A DNA stretch of 64,000 nt from Acetobacter aceti NBRC 14818. GTDB taxonomy: Bacteria > Pseudomonadota > Alphaproteobacteria > Acetobacterales > Acetobacteraceae. Where the stretch lies: positions 1,798,001-1,862,000 of the forward strand of contig NZ_AP023410.1 in NCBI RefSeq assembly GCF_000193495.2, given 5' to 3'. Of this stretch, positions 8,524-17,217 are shown one piece after another (positions within the stretch are counted from its first letter, which is position 1; each line of letters opens with the position of its first letter). A program made the position numbers and the translations under genes. A model generated the notes under the pieces. That model was not told the origin of the DNA and did not search any database. It saw only the letters and a list, made by a program, of their open reading frames with translations.

Positions 8524-11500
8524 CTACCGTCCAGCCTCAAACACATCCTGCAAAATACTGTTCAGTCGAACAGCATAGGCTTTGGCGCTGTTCTCCTGCT
8601 CAAGCATCCTCAAGGCACCGGCGCGCACTGTGTTCCACAACTCCTCGTCCGTGTAGAGCGCCACCACACGCTCGGCAAAACGTTCAGCGTCGTTGTCGCC
8701 GCCCGACACAATCTCCAGACCATCCCGCCAGCCAAGCTGACGGCAGAGGAGATCAGACGCCACCACCGGCAATCCGTAGGATGCCGCCTCATGCACCTTG
8801 AAGGGAATACCGCCCGCATAACGGGTCGGCGCGATAAAAACACGGTGCGTCGCATACAGTTCTGACGGGTCTTTGACCGGTCCAAGCAACTCGACACGCG
8901 GATCACGCCCCAGAACACTGAGATCAACTGCGGCCCCACGGAAACCGGCGACAGAGAACCGAACATCCTCAGGCAGACGATCCCGCAGCAGGGGCAGAAC
9001 CTTCTCCACGAACCAAATCAAGCTGTCATGGTTAGGCGAGTTAGGCTCATGAATAGCTCCGAGAAAGAGCATGTCACGGCGTTCGCCCCAAGCCTTCGGT
9101 ATCGGTCTGACAGGACACATGTGCCCGAGCTCGGCGACGTTTTCAAAGCCAGCTTCATGCAGAGTGCGCACGTCCAGCGAATTGACGGCGACAATCTTCC
9201 GGCAGAACCAGGCCGCTGCAAATTCAGCACCCAGCGCTTCGTCCAGCGTTCGCGTCTGCGGTTCATCAAACAGCTGCGCCTTCAGCAGATCACGAGGAGA
9301 CGTAACCGCCTCCGTGTCGAGCACAACCGCATCGAGCGGCAGCGCAGGAGCCTGCGCCATCAGGATCGGCAGCAGTCTGCCTATGTTATGCGTCCGGCCA
9401 ATCCACACACAGTCCCATACCCCGCTGCGTTCCTGCAGGAACGCGTCGAGCGTCTCATAACCGCGGTCATGCAGAACCTCCACCTCCGGTGGAAAATCCG
9501 CATAGATCCGGGACAGGGGGTCAACCGACGCATAGATCGGAAAGACCGTGACCTGATGGCCAAGCGCCGCCATGGTGCGCACAATGTCATTGGAGCGCAC
9601 GAAGCCGGAGCCAAGACTGCGCAAGGGCACGCGATCCTCAATAAAGAGAATACGTTTGACCGACGCACCAGCGTTACTGCGGGCACGCGCCGCAAGCCGG
9701 GGAGAGGGCGGGAAAGCCTGCGCAAAAACGGCGGCATGTCGCTGTTTCAGACGGTGACGATCTGCCGTATCAAAGGCGGACGCTTCCTTGTCACTGACAT
9801 CCTGCGAGGTCAGGAATGCTGGCTCATAGCCAACATGCTGCCCTGCCTCCGCAGCGCGCAGACAAAGGTCAGCCAGTTGCGCTGCCTCAGACTCCAGCCG
9901 CCCGTCAAATCCCTCCAGCTTTTCCAGCAAAGTACGGTCGATCAAGAGAGCCGGGACCGTTCCACACGCCACAGGTCGGCGGAAACAGGCGGCAGGGTCT
10001 GCCATCGGGGCGTTTTCAAGATAATGGATCAGCGATCCATCTCGCCCGATCAGAGCGCCCGCTTCAAGGATACGGCCGTCAGCCCGCAGGGTCCGACCCG
10101 TCACAATGCCGATACGTTCCTCTGTAGAGGCCGCCTGGGTGTCGAGCGCATCAAGTGCGGCCTGCAAGCTGCCGTGAGCCAGACGCATCCCCTGCCCCAG
10201 CCATAGCACCGCCGCTCCGCGTACGTGAGGCAGCGCTGCCTTCAGCGCCTCAGCCCGCGTTACCGAACGATCCAGTCTCAGAATCTGCATACCACGGGCA
10301 AAATGTTGCAAACGCGTCGTATCGTCGCGTGAGCCGGCATCCACGACGATAACATCCACAGGTCCGGCATAGGTCATGCGCAGGGCCGACAGGGTGGACA
10401 AGGTCAGGGACAGACGGTTGCGGACGAGGAGAATAACACTGAGGCGCGATTCCTCCTGCGCAGTAAAATCCAGAGGACGGGCGGCGAGAAGCGGCAAAAG
10501 GTTCTCGGCCTTCCGCACCGCAAGCCCTTCGAACACTTTCAGATCCGGACGTTCCAGCCCTGCATCGAGTGGCTGCTGGTGTCGACGGGACAGCCAGTGT
10601 TCGAACACATCGCGGACCAGACCGCGCTCGATATCAGCCCGGACCGTTCCGGAGAAAAAGTAGGCGTTAAGATCGACATCCGGATGGGGACGGCGGCGCT
10701 CGAACGCGCCATAACGCAGGAAATGGTCGTAGGCGGAACGAAGCTGCCCGGTCGCTATGGCGTCCGCGATATCGGGATACTGCTCCAGATAATAGGCTTC
10801 ACTGAACCACTCCAGACCACAGAAATCGACCGGCGTCTTATTGGTCAGGAAATGGTGGAGCGGGTTGCGTATCTGCCCCGCCTCCACGGCTTCCGCCACT
10901 TCTGGATAGGTTTTCAGATACCATTCAGGATCGAAATACCAACTGACCCTGAGAGTGTTCTGTTCGGCTTCATCAGCCAGAAAAGCCGCAAACGGTCCGG
11001 TTTCCGGGATGGAAAGCGCACTAGTCTTTCCTGCCGCCTGTCCGGGGGAGCCGTCGCCCCTGACACGGGCATGGGTGTAATAGAGATGCGGATCAAACAG
11101 CAGATGGCCGGAGCGGAATTCACGGTCGCCATATCGAAGATAATGATCGTATCCGTTGAACGCCCCGAGCCGCTCCAGCGTGGCGCGGGTCAGGTCAGGG
11201 TAGCGTGCAAGGTAAACCGTTTCTGAGAATAGCCAGTGTGGAGACCGGTTGATGTAACCGTCCGAACAGTAATGAGTGAAGCCGGACTCAAAAGAACCGG
11301 CATGCACTGCTGCTGCAACATCAGGATTGGCCTGCAGATACCATTCTTCATCAAAAAAACGATTGGGTGAGAGGTGCAGTTCTCCGGCAGTCTCCGCATA
11401 ATGTGCGGCAAGCGTTTCCGGGTCCGCATCGACCAGATCGCCCAGTACATCCCGATAACGGGCGCGATACCACTCGGCATCAAAGCGCCTCCAGAGAGGA

Positions 11501-11538
11501 GCATTATCAGCAGGAAGCGCAGAAACGACAGACGACAC
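8524..11538 (-). CDS. Large bimodular glycosyltransferase with N-terminal WY repeats
   Basis: About 1000 residues in three parts (numbered from the longest open frame). Residues 34-320 carry six or seven degenerate repeats of the form F-D-x-x-W-Y-L-x-x-Y-P-D-V-A. Residues 381-600 are a GT-A (family 2-like) domain with SVILLVRNRLSLT and VVDAGSRDDT. Residues 663-1010 are a GT-B (GT4-like) domain with LGSGFVRSNDIVRTMAALGH and the donor-site segment RYAGGIPFKVHEAASYGLPVVAS. It probably assembles a surface polysaccharide. GTG 11538 is chosen for its AAAGGG site; the frame is open to TTG 11586. It has no signal peptide and stands alone, convergent with dgt. Confidence 0.8.
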   Translation of the reverse strand: MSSVVSALPADNAPLWRRFDAEWYRARYRDVLGDLVDADPETLAAHYAETAGELHLSPNRFFDEEWYLQANPDVAAAVHAGSFESGFTHYCSDGYINRSPHWLFSETVYLARYPDLTRATLERLGAFNGYDHYLRYGDREFRSGHLLFDPHLYYTHARVRGDGSPGQAAGKTSALSIPETGPFAAFLADEAEQNTLRVSWYFDPEWYLKTYPEVAEAVEAGQIRNPLHHFLTNKTPVDFCGLEWFSEAYYLEQYPDIADAIATGQLRSAYDHFLRYGAFERRRPHPDVDLNAYFFSGTVRADIERGLVRDVFEHWLSRRHQQPLDAGLERPDLKVFEGLAVRKAENLLPLLAARPLDFTAQEESRLSVILLVRNRLSLTLSTLSALRMTYAGPVDVIVVDAGSRDDTTRLQHFARGMQILRLDRSVTRAEALKAALPHVRGAAVLWLGQGMRLAHGSLQAALDALDTQAASTEERIGIVTGRTLRADGRILEAGALIGRDGSLIHYLENAPMADPAACFRRPVACGTVPALLIDRTLLEKLEGFDGRLESEAAQLADLCLRAAEAGQHVGYEPAFLTSQDVSDKEASAFDTADRHRLKQRHAAVFAQAFPPSPRLAARARSNAGASVKRILFIEDRVPLRSLGSGFVRSNDIVRTMAALGHQVTVFPIYASVDPLSRIYADFPPEVEVLHDRGYETLDAFLQERSGVWDCVWIGRTHNIGRLLPILMAQAPALPLDAVVLDTEAVTSPRDLLKAQLFDEPQTRTLDEALGAEFAAAWFCRKIVAVNSLDVRTLHEAGFENVAELGHMCPVRPIPKAWGERRDMLFLGAIHEPNSPNHDSLIWFVEKVLPLLRDRLPEDVRFSVAGFRGAAVDLSVLGRDPRVELLGPVKDPSELYATHRVFIAPTRYAGGIPFKVHEAASYGLPVVASDLLCRQLGWRDGLEIVSGGDNDAERFAERVVALYTDEELWNTVRAGALRMLEQENSAKAYAVRLNSILQDVFEAGR

Positions 11539-11665
11539 CCATGGCCCTTTCAACACCTGGCGAGGACATCTCCCCGAGCATGGCAACGGTTATGCTGCTG
11601 GAGACAATGTGTGAAGGCCTTTTCTGTCTGCGGCAACAGTCTCCTTCGGCATGATGCGGCTGGCG

Positions 11666-12205
11666 TCAGCCTGCAGCTTGCTTGGGACGTCGGGACTGCC
11701 AGAGGGCGAAAAAATCGATCTGCTGGATGATGACGGGAATGAAGCCCGCTTCCCGGGTCAGGTCGGCCAGATAGTTCCGGGCCGCAGGGAAGAGCATCTT
11801 CGGCGCTTCAACCAGCAGCATCGGCTCGAACGACTCTGCTGTCACGTTGCGCAGGGTGAACATCCCTGAATAGGTGATCTGGGTTTCAAACAGTGTCGGC
11901 GCTTCACTGCCATCCACAGGCGCGTCCCCACGTCCCACGCAGTTCATCACTATGTCGACTTCGAAATCAGGCTGATTTTCCGCAACCTGCCGCGCCATGA
12001 CATCCAGCGTCATGGATGTATTGGGACGAACAGGCGGGCGGGTATGCAGCAGGGCTGAATCGAGCGCCCTGAATGATACGCTGCGGATATACTGTGCACC
12101 CATCAGAAGCGTCGGCGTTGCAGGTGCCTTTGATCCGGAGCCGCCCACGCTATCCGTAGGGTTTCCCGCACCTGTTACTGTTTCCATCGTATTCTGATCG
12201 GCCAT
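11666..12205 (-). CDS. secB: Protein-export chaperone SecB
   Basis: 179 residues. The core contains the SecB pattern from QYIRSVSFR through PVRPNTSMTLDVMARQ to the C-terminal AARNYLADLTREAGFIPVIIQQIDF, the most conserved SecB segment. The tetrameric chaperone keeps preproteins unfolded and hands them to SecA. Compared with the 155-residue E. coli protein there is an N-terminal Gly/Ser/Thr-rich extension of about 30 residues and a C-terminal tail after QIDFFALWQ. Orphan position between the glycosyltransferase and a small hypothetical gene on the same strand. Confidence 0.92.
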   Translation of the reverse strand: MADQNTMETVTGAGNPTDSVGGSGSKAPATPTLLMGAQYIRSVSFRALDSALLHTRPPVRPNTSMTLDVMARQVAENQPDFEVDIVMNCVGRGDAPVDGSEAPTLFETQITYSGMFTLRNVTAESFEPMLLVEAPKMLFPAARNYLADLTREAGFIPVIIQQIDFFALWQSRRPKQAAG

Positions 12206-12301
12206 ACCTGAGGAGACTTTCTGTTACATATAAATCCTGTGCGCAGAAGGGCTTAGCAAACTCCCTGCAGCACTGCGAGTGTAATCCCAAAGCCATTGCC
12301 A

Positions 12302-12613
12302 TTAAATGAAGCGACCATGTAAAATTCCAAGCGCTGGCATCGGCACCCAACCCTTCGGCAGTTCTCCCTTATAAATCAAAGTGATATGATAATCGGGCGC
12401 GGGATCACGTGCCTCGGCCAGGAATCGGGCGTACGCCGTAACCTGCTCCCTTCGCCACTGACAGTCGGCCAGAGCGGCATCACGCGATATATGAATACTT
12501 GCGACTTTCCGTTTACGTCCGATCATCGCCACCACGGCCCAGATCTTGTCCTTCCCGGACTGTCTGCTTTCCTTTTTCCCTGGGAGCTCGAACGGCAGAA
12601 CGGTCACCATCAT
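12302..12613 (-). CDS. Small hypothetical protein
   Basis: A 103-residue open frame, not recognised. It is rich in basic residues in the first half (GRKRKVASIHISRD) and has a mixed, soluble-looking composition without membrane segments. A purine-rich GAAAAAGGG lies about 5 bases before ATG 12613, which supports translation; an internal ATG at residue 30 is an alternative start. It lies about 100 bases upstream of secB on the same strand. Plus-strand frames overlap it but look like shadows. Probably genuine, but without support from a known family. Confidence 0.45.
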   Translation of the reverse strand: MMVTVLPFELPGKKESRQSGKDKIWAVVAMIGRKRKVASIHISRDAALADCQWRREQVTAYARFLAEARDPAPDYHITLIYKGELPKGWVPMPALGILHGRFI

Positions 12614-12838
12614 ACCGGCCCTTTTTCATCTCTGCCGCTTTGCCCTGCCTGATGACCAGCGTCACAGACTGGGAAACGATAGAAGGGAAGAGAACGATCC
12701 CTCACGAAACCACGCGGCCCGGAGGATGGCAAGATGTCTGAGGGTGTCCAACCATTCCTGACACCAGCAGCGCCTTCATCCCGGAACATCCGTGCGCAGT
12801 CAGGGAAACACTACGGTCCTTTTCCCAGCCTCAGCGCA

Positions 12839-13654
12839 TCAGGATGCCACGGTTCCAAACAGAAACGCGCGTAAAGCTCTCTCCTGTCCCGCATCTTCTC
12901 CCAGTTCATGCGTCTCGACAGACACGATGGATTGCAGGGACAGGGCTGACACCAGCCACCCCGCTCCCACTTCCCTTATACGGGTGAACGGCACGGACTG
13001 TTCGACGCAGAGCCCAGCCTCCAGCAGTCTCGCCCGCGACGTTCCCGACAGGGCACCGTCCTCGACTGGCGGTGTGACTAGCCTGCCTTCCAGCATCAGC
13101 AGGATATTCGCAGCGCTCGCCTCGGCCACGTTGCCCTGCGCATCAAGCAACAGGGCATCATCGTAACCCGCGGCGACAGCTTCCATCCGCGCCATGACCA
13201 TTGGCAGGTAATTGAGAGATTTGACCTGAGACAGAGGTGAACTTCCATCCCGCACATAACGGCTGACGCCCAGACGAACGGGGCCGGGTATGGCTTCCGT
13301 TGCCGCGGCACAGGTCAGCATGAGTGTCGGTTGCACCTGCTCCGGAGGGCGAAGTCCGCGCGGCCCACAACCTCGTGTGACCGTAAGACGCATACTCCCA
13401 TCCTCAAGCCCGGATGCCACCAGAAGGTCGCCCACAGCCCTCCGAAGCATGATTCGGTCGGGCGGAGGTAGAAGCAGCGTCACACATCCGGCGGTCAGCC
13501 GGTCGAGATGCCGCTCCAGCAAGGGCACGCAACTCGCCGCCACCCGCATGGTCTCGAATAGTCCGTCTCCCAGCAGGAGGCCGCGATCGGTCGGATCGAT
13601 TCTGGCCTCACTCGCTGGAACAAGCTCGCCGTTCAACCAGAGCAACGAGGTCAT
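12839..13654 (-). CDS. pabC: Aminodeoxychorismate lyase (class IV aminotransferase fold)
   Basis: 271 residues of the fold-type IV PLP family. The N-terminus WLNGELVPASEARIDPTDRGLLLGDGLFET and the lysine segment VKSLNYLP (Lys145) are diagnostic. In this position it should release pyruvate from 4-amino-4-deoxychorismate to give 4-aminobenzoate for folate. Its start overlaps the end of pabB by 4 bases on the same strand, so the two steps of 4-aminobenzoate synthesis are translationally coupled. A branched-chain or D-amino acid aminotransferase is the alternative within the family, but the pabB linkage argues for PabC. Confidence 0.88.
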   Translation of the reverse strand: MTSLLWLNGELVPASEARIDPTDRGLLLGDGLFETMRVAASCVPLLERHLDRLTAGCVTLLLPPPDRIMLRRAVGDLLVASGLEDGSMRLTVTRGCGPRGLRPPEQVQPTLMLTCAAATEAIPGPVRLGVSRYVRDGSSPLSQVKSLNYLPMVMARMEAVAAGYDDALLLDAQGNVAEASAANILLMLEGRLVTPPVEDGALSGTSRARLLEAGLCVEQSVPFTRIREVGAGWLVSALSLQSIVSVETHELGEDAGQERALRAFLFGTVAS

Positions 13655-15006
13655 GCTCCGAACACCTTCAGCAAAGCCTCGCCTTTCAGCCGCATCTCGT
13701 CATATTCGCGTGCGGGATCAGACAACCATGTGATCCCACCGCCAACGCCGATCCTCAGCCTGTCATCGCAACGCTCCACGCTTCGGATCACAACCGAACT
13801 GTCCATCGTCCCGTCCCTGCCAATCCGGAAGACGCTGCCACAATAAGCCCCACGCGCCGACAGCTCGACCTGATCGATGATCTCCATGGCGCGTTTCTTG
13901 GGCGCGCCTGTTACGGAGCCCGGCGGCAATGTAGCCCGCAGAAGGTCGAATGCATCGAGACCGGATTTCAAACGTCCACGCACGCAGGAAACGAGATGCT
14001 GCACATGGGCGAACGGCTCCACTTCACACAGTTGCGGCACCGACACCGAACCGATGTCACAAACACGCCCGATATCATTGCGCATCAAGTCGGTAATCAT
14101 GAGATTTTCGGCATTTTCCTTTTCGTCCCGTCGCAGCTGTTCGGCCAGACGCAGGGTTTCCGTCGCATTGCCTCCCATTGGAGCGGTCCCTTTGATGGGG
14201 CGCGTCTCAACAATACCTTCGCGCGAAAGCGACAAAAACCGCTCCACCGAGGCGCTCAGGAGGGAGAACGGACGGTCTCCGTTCCGTCCGCAACGCCCTC
14301 GGAGAAAAGCCCCGAAAGGTGCGGGTGATCCCTGACGCAACAGGTCGTACACGGCCAGATCGTCAAAATTGGAGGGCACAACGGCTTGCCATCGTAGTGT
14401 CAGATTGGCCTGAAAAATGTCGCCCTCGCCAATCAGACGGACAACTTCCCTGACCGCTGAAATCCACTGCTCCCGATCCATGTCGGGCTGAAAATGCACG
14501 CGCGCAGAGTTGGGTGGCGTCAACACGCTTTTATCCGGCAGCAAAGGCAGATTGACCTTCCCTGCTCTGAAGCAGCGTCGCTCCAGTCGGTCAAAAGCAA
14601 AAACAGTCTCATAAGAGGCCGCAAGAATGTCTGGCGTCTCCGCCCGGTGACGCGACATCACCTCTTCCAGCGCCATGCCCGCAGCATAAGACGCCAGACC
14701 AACCAGCCCTCCTGCAAAAGGAAGATCTGTATGCTCTACAGGCAGCAACCGGGCGTGCATATCCTGCAGATGGTCCCATGCATTGCCTGTGACAGGGCGA
14801 CCATTTCTGATCACGCCATCCTGCGACGATACAAGTGTTTCAGATGGTTCCACGCACAGAAAGGACCAGCGCGCCCGCTCGTCACCGGGGAGAGCGGCAG
14901 GCGTCCCGCCACTATCGAGGAACGCAACCCATGATGCGGCCTTCCAGGCCTGCAAAGCAGTCCATGGGTCCATCCAGGGGAGTTCAGTGACAGAAAAGAG
15001 GCGCAT
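13651..15006 (-). CDS. pabB: Aminodeoxychorismate synthase component I
   Basis: 451 residues of the chorismate-binding family. The motif RPIKGTAPMGG places Lys272 in the position that distinguishes PabB from anthranilate synthase TrpE. Other landmarks are GDIFQANLTLR, NLMITDLMRNDIGRVC, LLRATLPPGSVTGAPKKRAMEIID and the C-terminal GGGITWLSDPAREYDEM. It aminates chorismate to aminodeoxychorismate with ammonia from a PabA-type amidotransferase that is not in this window. First gene of a pabB-pabC pair; the 276-base gap to the divergent EamA gene holds its promoter. Confidence 0.92.
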   Translation of the reverse strand: MRLFSVTELPWMDPWTALQAWKAASWVAFLDSGGTPAALPGDERARWSFLCVEPSETLVSSQDGVIRNGRPVTGNAWDHLQDMHARLLPVEHTDLPFAGGLVGLASYAAGMALEEVMSRHRAETPDILAASYETVFAFDRLERRCFRAGKVNLPLLPDKSVLTPPNSARVHFQPDMDREQWISAVREVVRLIGEGDIFQANLTLRWQAVVPSNFDDLAVYDLLRQGSPAPFGAFLRGRCGRNGDRPFSLLSASVERFLSLSREGIVETRPIKGTAPMGGNATETLRLAEQLRRDEKENAENLMITDLMRNDIGRVCDIGSVSVPQLCEVEPFAHVQHLVSCVRGRLKSGLDAFDLLRATLPPGSVTGAPKKRAMEIIDQVELSARGAYCGSVFRIGRDGTMDSSVVIRSVERCDDRLRIGVGGGITWLSDPAREYDEMRLKGEALLKVFGA

Positions 15007-15282
15007 TTCCGCTTTTTACACACAGACAGACTTCAGAGAAACATCGTCTTTAGCCGTCACTGTTTAACTGCATTGGCGGCATGCTTCGCAAACATTCCAC
15101 ACCATGCGACAGGAATCATGAACTTCTCAGACAGACAGTCCATCCCCACCACAAAGAAATGCATGGGAGAGTCTTTGTCCTTCAGAATCAGAAGCATAGC
15201 GTCCACATGACACGGAAAATTTCAGTGTCCAATCCTGTCATATTGCCCTAAAAGCACACTCATTGCTGTTCAGGAACAAAAA

Positions 15283-16209
15283 ATGAGCGCCACACCGTCT
15301 CGTCGGGAAGTAGATAAAACAGCCATATTGCTCATGATTTTTCTCTGCATGATATGGGGCCTTCAGCAGACGGCCATCAAGGCAATTTCCGCCGACATGG
15401 CCCCTGTCCTGCAAATGGGCATCCGGTCGGCGTTAGCCGCGCTGGCCGTTGGTCTGATCATCATATGGCAGAAAGACTATCCGGCTTTTCGCAAAATCCC
15501 GATATTCGCAACCCTTTCCGTCGGAATCTTTTTTGCGCTCGAATTCCTCCTGACCAGTGAAGGTCTCTGCTTTACGAGTGCTGCCCATATGTCGATCTTC
15601 CTTTATACCGCACCAATCTTTGCGGCACTTGGGCTTCATGTCGGCTTACCGGAAGAGCGTCTTTCTCCGATACAGTGGGGCGGTATCGCATTGGCGTTTC
15701 TGGGCGTCGTCGTAGCCTTTGTGGGACCGGGCAGCGGCATGAACGATCCTGCGCTCCGCTATGGCTGGGTGGGCGATATACTGGGAGTTCTGGCGGGAGC
15801 CTCGTGGGGCATGACGACCCTTATCATCCGCTTTTCCAACCTTTCGGAGGCTCCGGCCACGGTGACTCTGTTCTGCCAGCTTACTGTTGCCAGTATCATA
15901 CTCATACCAACAGCATTTCTTTCACATCAGACAGTCTTTCACCCGACAACAATGGTTATCCTCGATTTTATTTTTCAGCTTGTTATTGTTTCCATCATCA
16001 GTTTCCTGATCTGGTTTTCTCTTCTCAGAGTCTATCTGGCTTCCCGTCTTGGGGCGCTATCTCTCATGACACCGCTTTTCGGTATCCTGTTTGGGGCTGT
16101 GCTTCTTCATGAAACTCTCAGACCAGAATTCCTGTTCGGATCGGCGCTGATCCTCAGCGGCATAAGTCTTGTGAGCAAACAGGCCATTTTCAAAAGAAAG
16201 GAGCATTAG
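15283..16209 (+). CDS. EamA/DMT family transporter
   Basis: 308 residues with ten hydrophobic segments arranged as two EamA repeats. The first contains FLCMIWGLQQTAIKAIS and the second starts near LGVLAGASWGMTTLIIRFS. It is an inner-membrane drug/metabolite transporter, most often an exporter of amino acids or related metabolites. The substrate cannot be assigned. ATG 15283 follows a modest purine-rich site (GGAACAAAAA). Transcribed divergently from pabB and convergent with the nuclease gene. Confidence 0.85.
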   Translation: MSATPSRREVDKTAILLMIFLCMIWGLQQTAIKAISADMAPVLQMGIRSALAALAVGLIIIWQKDYPAFRKIPIFATLSVGIFFALEFLLTSEGLCFTSAAHMSIFLYTAPIFAALGLHVGLPEERLSPIQWGGIALAFLGVVVAFVGPGSGMNDPALRYGWVGDILGVLAGASWGMTTLIIRFSNLSEAPATVTLFCQLTVASIILIPTAFLSHQTVFHPTTMVILDFIFQLVIVSIISFLIWFSLLRVYLASRLGALSLMTPLFGILFGAVLLHETLRPEFLFGSALILSGISLVSKQAIFKRKEH

Positions 16210-16284
16210 ACATAATCATTCTTTCCAGAAATACTGCAATAATGGCATCACTGTAGACACACCATCGACAGGAACGGATCATAA

Positions 16285-16304
16285 CTGGAAAATGTTGTTT
16301 CCAG
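16285..16304. terminator. Small hairpin between convergent genes
   Basis: A 7-bp inverted repeat (CTGGAAA at 16285-16291 with TTTCCAG at 16298-16304) lies in the 156-base gap between the EamA gene and the minus-strand nuclease gene. A TTTTTT run follows about 15 bases later rather than directly, so the terminator call is weak. Confidence 0.3.
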
Positions 16305-16365
16305 TAAGTCGACAACTTTGTATTTTTTCCAGACATTCAGAAACCCATGGCTCAGCACAAGCAGA

Positions 16366-17115
16366 TCAGGGCAAAAGGGCGCGATCCAGGACAACATCCC
16401 GATTTTTTTCGGATAATGGAATAGCGGGAAACGGATTAATCCCAGTTACTCGCTCCAAAGACGCCTGACTGACAGCATTACAACGGTATGGCGTGGTATT
16501 TTTACAGACAATCACAGAAACAGATTTTTTCGATGGTACATACACCGCTTTCCAGAGCGATGAGGGCACACGAACATGATCAGGACCAATCGTTCCCAAT
16601 GGGGCGCGAAAGGCGGGGCCGGTCACCACATAGACTTCCCGATACCTTTTCACACTTTTTCTGACATTGGCTTCAAGATGGTCCCATGCGCCGGAATTCA
16701 GTCGCGCCGCCTGAGGAACGATATTGGAAAGCAGAAAAGTCTCCGCACGAGCGCTTTTCGTAGCCATATCACCTGAAGGTGTCAGGTGACCACGCGACCA
16801 TCCCGAGCGTTTGTAATCCATCAGTTCGGATCGATCCTCAAGTGGCAGCCTGAGGTCTTCCTGAAACTCCGCCCTGCCTTCCAGCGCTTCCGCCTGAGTG
16901 ATACTGGCCGCAGTCAGATGTTCCGCGCTCCATACGGCTTCTTTAGCCTGAGCTGAATACCCTGTCGCAAAGGAAAGTGAGCAGAGCAGCAGCAGCTCCC
17001 GAGAGGAAGCTGCTGGCTGGCTTTGCGCGGCAAAATGATCGGAACATGCTGCGCTGGCAGAAATGGGTATCAGAAATGCCAGCAGAGCAAAAAGCCATAA
17101 CGAGAGATGATTCAT
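16366..17115 (-). CDS. Secreted DNA/RNA non-specific endonuclease (NUC1 type)
   Basis: 249 residues with a signal peptide (WLFALLAFLIPISASAAC, cleavage near SAA). The catalytic region reads KRSGWSRGHLTPSGDM, with His110 in the general-base position of the beta-beta-alpha-metal nuclease family, and NIVPQAARLNSGAWDHLE downstream providing the metal-binding Asn. The usual DRGH motif is SRGH here. It would degrade DNA and RNA in the periplasm or outside the cell for nutrient salvage or defence. It stands alone, 102 bases downstream of the SGNH protein gene on the same strand. Confidence 0.85.
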   Translation of the reverse strand: MNHLSLWLFALLAFLIPISASAACSDHFAAQSQPAASSRELLLLCSLSFATGYSAQAKEAVWSAEHLTAASITQAEALEGRAEFQEDLRLPLEDRSELMDYKRSGWSRGHLTPSGDMATKSARAETFLLSNIVPQAARLNSGAWDHLEANVRKSVKRYREVYVVTGPAFRAPLGTIGPDHVRVPSSLWKAVYVPSKKSVSVIVCKNTTPYRCNAVSQASLERVTGINPFPAIPLSEKNRDVVLDRALLP

Positions 17116-17217
17116 GCAGCAAAGTGTGCCGCATAGTCTGCATGCAGATCAACGTCTGGAAAAACATGGCATTTCCTGCACCGAAGATTGGCTATCCAGC
17201 ACAGGAAACTTACGAAA

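Noticed and set aside
9028-10206. 392-codon plus-strand open frame inside the glycosyltransferase gene
   Set aside because: It is antisense to clear GT-A and GT-B domains and has an arginine-rich, family-less translation.
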